Program-made: the position numbers and the translations under genes
Notes under the pieces: generated by a model
Told to the model about the DNA's origin: nothing
The model's input: the letters and a program-made list of their open reading frames with translations, nothing else
The model's database searches: none
Origin: SHLQ01 sp964451305
Lineage (GTDB): Bacteria > Actinomycetota > Acidimicrobiia > Acidimicrobiales > SHLQ01
Assembly: GCA_964451305.1 (NCBI GenBank)
Contig: CAYVHV010000004.1
Span: 62,001-126,000 of the forward strand
DNA length: 64,000 bases
Direction: 5' to 3'
Shown: positions 16,859-24,041 of the stretch, piece by piece
Position numbering within the stretch: position 1 is the stretch's first letter
Layout of the letters: every line of letters starts with the position of its first letter

Positions 16859-17658
16859 CGGTTCACCTCGTCGGCGCCGGCCCCGGCGATGCCGACCTGC
16901 TCACCCTTCGTGCTGCGCGACTGCTCGGGCAGGCCGATGTGGTCATCTACGACCGTCTCGTCGGGTCTGCGATCTTCGACATGATCGCCCCATGGGCAGA
17001 ACGCATCGATGTCGGCAAAGACCCGTACGGCAAGAGCGTCCCACAAGACGAGATCAACCGAATCCTGGTCGACAAGGGCCGACGCTATGAGCATGTTGTC
17101 CGCCTCAAGGGTGGAGACCCGTACGTCTTTGGTCGCGGGGGAGAAGAGGCGCTCGTGCTCGCCGATGCGGGCATCGACTGTGACGTCGTTCCTGGAATTA
17201 CCTCGGCGATCGCTGGGCCAGCAGCGGCGGGCATACCGGTTACACATCGCGGAACATCCAGCGGGTTCACCGTCATCACCGGATTTCAGAACCCCGACAA
17301 TGAGCAGCGTCTCGATTGGGATGCGATTGCGCGCATTGGAACGACACTCGTGATTCTCATGGGGGCGTCGCAAGCTCGTGCGATTCGTCAACGCCTGATC
17401 GATAGTGGAGCGCCGATCAGCACTCCCGTAGCGATCATCACCAACGCCACCACCGCCGAGCAGAAGGCCGTTCGGCTGACGCTCGGCCAGCTCGGCGAAT
17501 CAACGATCGAGAACCCATCGATCATCGTCATTGGTCCAGCTGCCGGTCTCGAACTCGCGGCGATCGACCAACGCAGCGCCGATGGTTGCGATCGCGTTCT
17601 CGTTCCACATACCTCCACTTCAGAAACTCAAGAGCAGGGAGAACTGCCATGGCAGTGA
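16855..17658 (+). CDS. cobA: Uroporphyrinogen-III C-methyltransferase (SUMT)
   Basis: 267 residues. VHLVGAGPGDADLLTLRAARLL, VIYDRLV, VRLKGGDPYVFGRGGEE and the VVPGITSAIAGPAAAGIPVTHR block are diagnostic of SUMT. It methylates uroporphyrinogen III twice with SAM to give precorrin-2, the substrate of the preceding gene product. GTG start in a 4-base overlap with the gene before; its 3' end overlaps the reductase gene by 10 bases. In many bacteria these two activities are fused as CysG; here they are separate, coupled genes. Confidence 0.93.
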   Translation: MTVHLVGAGPGDADLLTLRAARLLGQADVVIYDRLVGSAIFDMIAPWAERIDVGKDPYGKSVPQDEINRILVDKGRRYEHVVRLKGGDPYVFGRGGEEALVLADAGIDCDVVPGITSAIAGPAAAGIPVTHRGTSSGFTVITGFQNPDNEQRLDWDAIARIGTTLVILMGASQARAIRQRLIDSGAPISTPVAIITNATTAEQKAVRLTLGQLGESTIENPSIIVIGPAAGLELAAIDQRSADGCDRVLVPHTSTSETQEQGELPWQ

Positions 17659-19457
17659 TCGATTCACCACAACCATCCACCGTCGACCTTGGTCCTAGCG
17701 ACGTCACCGATCCGGACATTGCGACCGATATCGAGAAGTTCGAAGAGATGCTCGCCGGGTACATAGCCGGGGAGATCGAGGAGGACGTCTTTCGAGTGTT
17801 TCGGCTGACCAACGGGATTTACGGTCAGCGTCAAGGCGGCAGGAACCAAATGATCCGCGTGCGTATGCCCTACGGTTCGATCACCGCGGACCAGCTCGAC
17901 ATGCTCGGGTTTGTGGCAAAGCACTACTCGCGCCAGTGGGGCCACATCACTACCCGGCAGAACATTCAGATGCACTTCGTGCAGCTCGAAAAGATCCCCG
18001 AGGTCATGAAGCATCTCGGGTCGGTTGGGCTCAGTACCCGTGAGGCGTGTGGAGACACCGTCCGCAACGTCCAAGGCTGCCACCTCGCTGGAGCGTGCCC
18101 GTACGAGGTGCTCGACATCAGCGCCTGGGCGCAGGCGGCGAACGACCATTTCATTCGCAACCCGATCGGTCAGCGGTTACCGCGCAAATTCAAGATCAAC
18201 TTTTCGGGTTGCGATACCGACTGTGGTCAAGCGTTATTCAACGACGCCGGTGTGATCGCCGTGACCCGCACAAGAAGCGACGGCAGTATCGAGGCAGGCT
18301 TTCGAGTCTTTGTTGCAGGTGCACTCGGCGCGAACCCGCACGCTGCATTGGCCGTAGAAGAGTTCACGCCAAAAGAAGATCTGCTTCCAACTATCGAAGC
18401 CATCTTGCGCGTGTTCGAGCAGACAGGCAATCGGGACAACAAACTCCGCGCTCGCATGAAGTGGGTCGTCGGCACGTTGGGATGGGAAGAAACCCAGCGC
18501 CGCATTTTGGCCAGCCGCAAATTGTTGCCAGCCTCGGCGAGTTGGCCTGGTGGTCTCCCCGACGCTGTGGTTCACAACGGTGATACCCCGGCGGGGCGCG
18601 GAACAGGACCGGTTAGCCCAATCGGTCACGGCATCAACGTGAGCTTTGGAGCAACGACCGCCTTCGATCGTTGGGAAGCAGCGAACGTCGTACGCGGCGC
18701 CGCCAACGGGACGGTATCGGCGTACGCGTGGTGCCGTCTTGGCGACATCACGGTCGAACAGTTCCACGGCATGGCGGCCATCGTGCGCGACTTCGATGTC
18801 GAGGTGCGGGCAACCAACAGGCAGAACTTCATTCTTCGGGGACTGCGAGACGATCAACTGGCCGATCTCTACGCTCGCCTTTCGGTGCTCGACATGGCTC
18901 AGCCGGGGGCCGAACTCGCTCGCGATGTCTTGTCGTGCCCGGGAGCAGATACCTGTGGGCTTGCAGTCACACAATCGCGCGGTCTCGCCTCGGCAATTGG
19001 AGAAGAACTCGAAGCCGCCGGGCTTGCCGAGGTCGCGGGCGTTCGCATCAACATCAGCGGCTGCACCAACTCGTGCGGACATCATCACACCGCCGACATT
19101 GGCTTTTTCGGTGTCGAGCGGCGAGCGCATGGCCAGAGCGCTCCTGGCTATCAGATGCTGCTCGGCGGTCACGTCGGGAATGAGCGAGCAGAGTTTGGAG
19201 ACAAGGCGCTTCGATTGCCGGCGAAGGCCGCGCCGCAGGCTGCGGTTCGAGTGCTTCAGCGTTTTCACGATGAGCGAACCGTGAGCGAGACCTTTCCAAC
19301 GTGGCTGGAACGGGTAGGCGGCGCATCGGAGGTCGCGAAAGACCTCGCTGACCTCGGCGTGTTCCCGACGCCCGTCGAAGCACCGGACTTCTTCGTGGAC
19401 TTCGGTGAGACCGGGGCATACGTCAAAGATGTCGGTGTATCGGAATGCGCCACGTGA
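17649..19457 (+). CDS. Ferredoxin-dependent sulfite/nitrite reductase (siroheme, [4Fe-4S])
   Basis: 602 residues from ATG 17649, preceded by AGGGAG. Two ferredoxin-like/core repeats: HITTRQNIQMHFV with GCHLAGACPYEV in the first half, and the cluster-siroheme cysteines CPGADTC (about residue 430) and GCTNSCGHH (about 470) in the second. The family has sulfite and nitrite reductases that differ little. Because it sits with siroheme synthesis and divergent APS reductase, six-electron reduction of sulfite to sulfide is the better call. No nitrate reductase or transporter is adjacent. The C-terminus carries a further 60-residue tail after the core. Confidence 0.88.
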   Translation: MAVIDSPQPSTVDLGPSDVTDPDIATDIEKFEEMLAGYIAGEIEEDVFRVFRLTNGIYGQRQGGRNQMIRVRMPYGSITADQLDMLGFVAKHYSRQWGHITTRQNIQMHFVQLEKIPEVMKHLGSVGLSTREACGDTVRNVQGCHLAGACPYEVLDISAWAQAANDHFIRNPIGQRLPRKFKINFSGCDTDCGQALFNDAGVIAVTRTRSDGSIEAGFRVFVAGALGANPHAALAVEEFTPKEDLLPTIEAILRVFEQTGNRDNKLRARMKWVVGTLGWEETQRRILASRKLLPASASWPGGLPDAVVHNGDTPAGRGTGPVSPIGHGINVSFGATTAFDRWEAANVVRGAANGTVSAYAWCRLGDITVEQFHGMAAIVRDFDVEVRATNRQNFILRGLRDDQLADLYARLSVLDMAQPGAELARDVLSCPGADTCGLAVTQSRGLASAIGEELEAAGLAEVAGVRINISGCTNSCGHHHTADIGFFGVERRAHGQSAPGYQMLLGGHVGNERAEFGDKALRLPAKAAPQAAVRVLQRFHDERTVSETFPTWLERVGGASEVAKDLADLGVFPTPVEAPDFFVDFGETGAYVKDVGVSECAT

Positions 19458-19483
19458 ACGCAGTGATTTCGCCCGATGTCACA

Positions 19484-19513
19484 CACCAGACAAATGTTGT
19501 CATTTGTCTGGTG
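19484..19513. promoter_or_regulatory. Perfect 13-bp inverted repeat upstream of the GntR gene, likely operator
   Basis: Arms 19484-19496 and 19501-19513 match perfectly around a 4-base centre. It lies 24 bases before the GTG start of the GntR gene and 27 bases after the sulfite reductase stop. There is no T-run on either strand, so a regulator site (probably GntR autoregulation) is more likely than a terminator. Confidence 0.6.
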
Positions 19514-19536
19514 CGCGTGGATAGGCTACGGGTCCT

Positions 19537-20295
19537 GTGACTTTCTCGCTCGACCGTTCAAACCCGCTGCCGCTCTGGGCTCAGCTCGAAGCTGAACTCC
19601 GCCGTCGCCTCGACGCTGGTGAGTTCGACGACGGTTTCCCAACAGATGCGCAACTCGTCAATCGATACGACGTGAGTCGTCATACGGTGCGCGAAGCAAT
19701 CCGTCATCTCAATAAGACCGGCGTGCTCCGCCGCGAACGCGGCCGCGGCACTGTTGTGAACCGTGCCGAGTTCGAACAGCCGCTCGGTGGCCTCTACAGC
19801 CTGTTCGCGTCGATCGAAGCGGCAGGAGTCGAGCAGACCAGTATCGTCCTCGAGCTCGCCACACAGTCAGATGCAACCGCGGCAAGCCACCTCGGCGTGC
19901 CCGAAGACGAGGAGCTGTTCTATCTCGAACGTATCCGCTGTGCGGGTGATGCTCCGCTCGCGGTCGACCGGGCATGGATGCCGCTCGACTTGGCCGAACC
20001 GCTCCTCGACGCAGACTTCACGCACACCGCCCTCTATGACGAGATCGAACGGATTGGTGGCTCACGGCCGAACAAGGGTTGGGAACGCTTGACACCCATC
20101 CTGCCGAGCTTTAATGACCGGGACCGCCTCCAGCTCTCTCGAAATGACGCGGCGTTCTTCCTCGAACGGCTCGGCCAACACGATGATCGGGTCATCGAGT
20201 GGCGGACCACCACGATTCGTGGCGATCGCTACCGCTTTGTTGCGGATTGGTCAACGAGTGCAGCGTCCGGGCTGCCATTTACGGCCCGTCCCTAG
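19537..20295 (+). CDS. GntR family transcriptional regulator, HutC type
   Basis: 252 residues. N-terminal winged helix: PLWAQLEAELRRRLDAGEF, then VSRHTVREAIRHLNKTGVLRR with the GRGTVV wing. The C-terminal two-thirds are a UTRA ligand domain (LFYLERIRCAGDAPLAVDRAW, a strong HutC/UTRA pattern). Start is GTG. The target genes are unknown; a perfect inverted repeat directly upstream suggests that it controls itself and possibly the neighbouring sulfur operon. The ligand cannot be inferred. Confidence 0.88.
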   Translation: MTFSLDRSNPLPLWAQLEAELRRRLDAGEFDDGFPTDAQLVNRYDVSRHTVREAIRHLNKTGVLRRERGRGTVVNRAEFEQPLGGLYSLFASIEAAGVEQTSIVLELATQSDATAASHLGVPEDEELFYLERIRCAGDAPLAVDRAWMPLDLAEPLLDADFTHTALYDEIERIGGSRPNKGWERLTPILPSFNDRDRLQLSRNDAAFFLERLGQHDDRVIEWRTTTIRGDRYRFVADWSTSAASGLPFTARP

Positions 20296-20440
20296 TCGAA
20301 ATGACCCATATAGGTCGCATCAGCCAAAAATTTGTTACCACGGAGTTTCATTGGTAATTCAACGATTAATCGGCTGACGTGACTCAGGGCACCCCTCTCA
20401 GTGGTGCAATGCGCACTGAACGTGCGTACCGTTTCGTGTC

Positions 20441-21460
20441 GTGTTCAATAGTTACGATTCTGTTACGCCTAACCGACGTCCTGTAATCCGCGTCACGTTA
20501 GTGACACTTCTTGTCGCCGCGGTCTTTGGTGCGTCAGCGAGCGCTGCCTCGGTGAGCCAGGTCGAAGTCGCTGGCGATAGTTCACTTGAGCTCGGGGCTG
20601 CCGCACTCTCGGCCCCCATCGACGATGCGCCTGAGGTCGATGAGCCAGAAGCTCTGGTCGAGGACACCGTTGAGGAGGTCGTGGAAGCGGTCGAGCCTAT
20701 CGACCTCGAAGCTATGGCTGTCCTCAACGCCCAAGCGCGTGCCCAAGCTCGCGAACTCGAGCCCGTCGAAGAACCAGCCGACTTGGAAGCGCTCATCGGA
20801 AGCGTCCTGATCGATGGCGCCGGCACCGCCGGTTCGCTCAGCGAAGCATTGGAGCTCGGCTCCGAAGATGAGGTCCGCGGCGATGTAACCCTCGAGGTTC
20901 TCAACGACGCCGTAACGAGGCCATCCGCCAGCGCAGATATCGACATCTCCGCAGTCATCGACGAGCGCGATGCCGCAATTGCGGAGCTAGAACGCCAGGC
21001 GCTCGCCGTTCGCGAAGCGCAAGCTGGAGCCGCAGCTCGAGCTGAAGCAGAAGCTGCCGAAGCAGAGGCGGCAGCCGCGGCAGCAAACGCCAACCTCAGC
21101 CTTGGTGAACGTGCTGCAGTGCTTTCTCGTGAACTTGGCAGTCCATCGACGGAAAGCGAAGCACAAGCAGCGTGGGATGCTGGCTACGCCCTCGGTGGCG
21201 GCAGCAACCTTTCTGCATTCCACAGCACGATCCTTCCATGTGAATCGGGCAGCCAAGCCAATCGAGACACCGTCGTTGGGCGTACCGACGATTGGGGTCG
21301 AGCTCAGATCAACCGTCCCGTGTGGAGCAGCACCTTCCGCTCGCTCACCGGTGTCGTCTTCGAGGAGGGCGTCGTCCAGCCTGCCCTCAACGGCTTTATG
21401 GCCGCCCACATCGAACAGGTCCAGGGCCTCAGCGCATGGACCTGCTGGCGCAATCGCTGA
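20441..21460 (+). CDS. Secreted protein with acidic/Ala-rich stalk and C-terminal lysozyme-like domain
   Basis: 339 residues. A signal peptide with a hydrophobic core (VTLVTLLVAAVFGASASA) is followed by a long region rich in Glu, Ala and Val, with a helical Ala/Glu/Gln stretch near 180-225. The last 85 residues read like a lysozyme/transglycosylase fold: ILPCESG with a candidate catalytic glutamate near residue 267, GRAQINRPVW, FEEGVVQPALN and a closing W-x-C-W. That suggests a cell-wall hydrolase held away from its anchor by a flexible stalk. It starts with GTG. The first serine-rich segment and the stalk have no recognised homologues. Confidence 0.65.
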   Translation: MFNSYDSVTPNRRPVIRVTLVTLLVAAVFGASASAASVSQVEVAGDSSLELGAAALSAPIDDAPEVDEPEALVEDTVEEVVEAVEPIDLEAMAVLNAQARAQARELEPVEEPADLEALIGSVLIDGAGTAGSLSEALELGSEDEVRGDVTLEVLNDAVTRPSASADIDISAVIDERDAAIAELERQALAVREAQAGAAARAEAEAAEAEAAAAAANANLSLGERAAVLSRELGSPSTESEAQAAWDAGYALGGGSNLSAFHSTILPCESGSQANRDTVVGRTDDWGRAQINRPVWSSTFRSLTGVVFEEGVVQPALNGFMAAHIEQVQGLSAWTCWRNR

Positions 21461-21483
21461 TCGTCGCCGTCAGCGCTTGGATG

Positions 21484-22380
21484 TTATCGAAGGTCGTCTA
21501 ACAGCGAGCGTGCGAGCGTCGAGAGGGTTTTGCCCTCGGGCCACACCGCTCGCAGATCTCGTTCGATCTTCAAATTCTTGACGGTGACCTCGACGAGGTG
21601 GCCGAGTGCGATCTGATCCGCAACGGCCAGACGGCTGATCACCGTCGGTGATTGTCCGTTGAGTACCGCACTCCTCACCGCAGACGTCGAGCCCAACTCA
21701 AGCACCGACGATGGTGGCTCGTGGCCCGCGTTGGTGAGCGCTCGATCGAGTGCCTCACGAGTACCCGAACCCCGCTCACGCATCACGAGCGGTGTGCTGG
21801 CGAGTTCGCTCATATCGATCGACGGTCGGGTGGCCCACGGGTGATCTGTTGGTACGACGGTGACGAGCTGATCGTGCGCAACGATCAGCTCGTTCATCTT
21901 TGGCGTCTCGAGCGGGGTCTCGATGAAACCGAGGTCTGCTTCGCCTCGCTCGAGTTGTTGGAGGACATGGGTTGAGTTCTCGACATCGAGCGAGATCGTG
22001 TCGTTTGGGTGCTCACGTGTGAAGCGGGAAAGCCAGCCGGGGAGAAGGTACTCAGCAATCGTGTAGCTGGCGGCGATCCGGAGCTTTCCGGCCTGTTCGG
22101 CTTTGAGTGCGTCGAGGCCTGCCTCGAGTTCGTGGGCTGCGAGCAGAATCGCATCCGCCCAGCCGGACACCACGACGCCCTCTGGCGTGGGCGTAGAGCC
22201 ATTGGGGCCTCGGTCGAACAGGGTTACGCCCAATTGGCGCTCAAGATTGCGCATGCGGCTCGTCACGGACGGCTGAGCGATGTTATGCGCTTTGGCCGCC
22301 TTGCCGAAGCTGCCATGTTTGACCACCGATGCAAAGACATCGAGGGCGGAAAGCTCGGGAAAACTCGCAGATAGTGGCAT
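21484..22380 (-). CDS. LysR family transcriptional regulator
   Basis: 298 residues from ATG 22380; ATGs at 22392 and 22419 are also in frame and none has a clear ribosome site. The N-terminal helix-turn-helix (VFASVVKHGSFGKAAKAHNIAQPSVTSRMRNLERQLGVTLFDR) is textbook LysR and is followed by a two-lobe substrate-binding domain starting at GKLRIAASYTIAEYLLP. It is divergent from the molybdenum oxidoreductase operon, the usual position of a LysR activator of its neighbour. It ends 23 bases from the convergent lysozyme-like gene. Confidence 0.9.
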   Translation of the reverse strand: MPLSASFPELSALDVFASVVKHGSFGKAAKAHNIAQPSVTSRMRNLERQLGVTLFDRGPNGSTPTPEGVVVSGWADAILLAAHELEAGLDALKAEQAGKLRIAASYTIAEYLLPGWLSRFTREHPNDTISLDVENSTHVLQQLERGEADLGFIETPLETPKMNELIVAHDQLVTVVPTDHPWATRPSIDMSELASTPLVMRERGSGTREALDRALTNAGHEPPSSVLELGSTSAVRSAVLNGQSPTVISRLAVADQIALGHLVEVTVKNLKIERDLRAVWPEGKTLSTLARSLLDDLR

Positions 22381-22455
22381 GTCATAGATCATAGCTATGG
22401 AGTCATTGATATAAGCCATCTATTGCTGATGTGCCGTAGGGCACACAATATCCGG
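22381..22455. promoter_or_regulatory. LysR/molybdoenzyme divergent control region
   Basis: Holds a perfect 10-bp palindrome CATAGCTATG at 22390-22399, preceded by a partial copy of its left half (CATAG at 22383-22387), and an AT-rich stretch around 22407-22425. A small hairpin (22431-22435 with 22440-22444) sits just before the GTG of the FeS-NrfD gene. The layout fits a LysR site that controls both genes. Confidence 0.45.
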
Positions 22456-24000
22456 GTGACGCGCCTCGGTTTTCTTCTCGACAGTGATAATTGCATTGGA
22501 TGTCACGCCTGCACGGTTGCGTGTAAGAGTGAACACGACGTGCCGCTCGGCGTGAATCGCACCTGGGTCAAATACATCGAAACGGGCACGTTCCCCGATG
22601 TTGCACGCAAGTTCAATGTGATGCGGTGCAACCAATGCGAGGACGCACCGTGCATGACGATTTGTCCGACGTCGGCGCTGTTCCGATCGGACAACGGTGT
22701 GGTCGACTTTCAAGACGATGACTGCATTGGTTGCAAGTCCTGCATGAACGCGTGCCCATACGACGCGCTGTACATCAACCCTGAGACAAACACGGCGCAC
22801 AAGTGCAACATGTGCAATCACCGATTGGAACAGAACCTTGAACCCTCCTGCCAGATCGTGTGCCCGACCGAGGCGATCATCATCGGCGACCTCGACGATC
22901 CAACGTCGAAGATCAGCCAGCTGATCAGCCGCAACGACGTCGCCGTTCGAGCACCTGAGCAGAACACCGTGCCAAAGGTGTTCTACAAAGGCGCAGATCA
23001 GGCATCGCTCGACCCGACCCGAACCGCAATTGCCAACGACGGCATGATCTGGACAGACACCACCGACGAACACCCCTCGGTGCCGGTCGCGATCGGCAAG
23101 AAACCTACCGATATCGACGGTGTCGTCGCTCGCACCACGTACACGACCAAACACACTCAAACGTGGGGTCAGATGGTCTCGGGCTACCTCGTCACCAAAG
23201 CCATCGCTGGTGGCGCAATGCTCATCGCTGCGCTCATGGTGCTTCTCGGTCACGCGGATGAACAGGGCAGCGTCGCCATCATGGCGCCGATCGTCGCGCT
23301 CATCTTCCTCGGCGTTACGAGCGGCCTGCTCGTGTTCGACCTGAAACAACCCGGGCGTTTCTACTACCTGCTGACCAAGGGCAACTGGAGCTCGTGGCTC
23401 GTCAAAGGCGCCTATGTCCTGATGGCGTTCAGCATCGTCAGCCTCACCTGGCTCATCGCCGGCATCGCAGGCAGCGAGTCCTTGTTGCATATCCTTGCCA
23501 TCCCCGCAGCTCTCACCGGTTTCGCCGTCGCCGGATACACCGCCTTTCTCTTCGCACAGTGTGAGGGTCGCGATCTTTGGCAGACGCCACTGTTGCTTCC
23601 GATGCTCCTCGCACGTTCGGTCACAGCGGGCGCCGCAACCTGGCTTATCGCAGACATCTTCGTCAACGTTCCAGAACCCGCAGCGGTGTTCTGGGCGTTG
23701 GTTGGAGGCGTGACCGCCGTGCTCGCCCTCAGTTGGATGGAAAGCGTCAGCCACGGTAGTCGCCACGTCGAACTCGCCGTCCACTCCATGGTCAAAGGCG
23801 AGCATCGTTCGCTCTTTTGGACCGGCATCATTCTCGGAGCGGTCATCCCACTCGTACTGGCCATTATCGCTCTCGGCGCGGGAGCAACATCGAGCGCTGC
23901 GGTCGGCCTCGGTGTCCTGGCCGGAGTGTTCGCACTCGCCGGCATGTTCCTGTCGGAGACCGCCTTCATCCGTGCCGGCCAATCCGTTCCGCTTTCCTGA
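22456..24000 (+). CDS. Fused iron-sulfur subunit and NrfD-type membrane anchor of a molybdenum oxidoreductase
   Basis: 514 residues from GTG 22456, where the conserved start LGFLLDSDNCIGC begins; a TTG at 22423 would add 11 residues. The N-terminal 170 residues hold four cysteine groups for four [4Fe-4S] clusters (CIGCHACTVAC, CNQCEDAPCMTIC, CIGCKSCMNAC, CNMC with a later CQIVC), as in DmsB/NrfC/PsrB. From about residue 235 there are eight or nine hydrophobic helices of an NrfD/PsrC-type quinone-linked anchor. It passes electrons between the catalytic subunit encoded next and the membrane quinone pool. Separate genes are usual; the fusion is notable. Confidence 0.88.
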   Translation: MTRLGFLLDSDNCIGCHACTVACKSEHDVPLGVNRTWVKYIETGTFPDVARKFNVMRCNQCEDAPCMTICPTSALFRSDNGVVDFQDDDCIGCKSCMNACPYDALYINPETNTAHKCNMCNHRLEQNLEPSCQIVCPTEAIIIGDLDDPTSKISQLISRNDVAVRAPEQNTVPKVFYKGADQASLDPTRTAIANDGMIWTDTTDEHPSVPVAIGKKPTDIDGVVARTTYTTKHTQTWGQMVSGYLVTKAIAGGAMLIAALMVLLGHADEQGSVAIMAPIVALIFLGVTSGLLVFDLKQPGRFYYLLTKGNWSSWLVKGAYVLMAFSIVSLTWLIAGIAGSESLLHILAIPAALTGFAVAGYTAFLFAQCEGRDLWQTPLLLPMLLARSVTAGAATWLIADIFVNVPEPAAVFWALVGGVTAVLALSWMESVSHGSRHVELAVHSMVKGEHRSLFWTGIILGAVIPLVLAIIALGAGATSSAAVGLGVLAGVFALAGMFLSETAFIRAGQSVPLS

Positions 24001-24041
24001 ACCTCCTTCGACGACGTCTCCCTGAAAGAAACTGCCGCACC

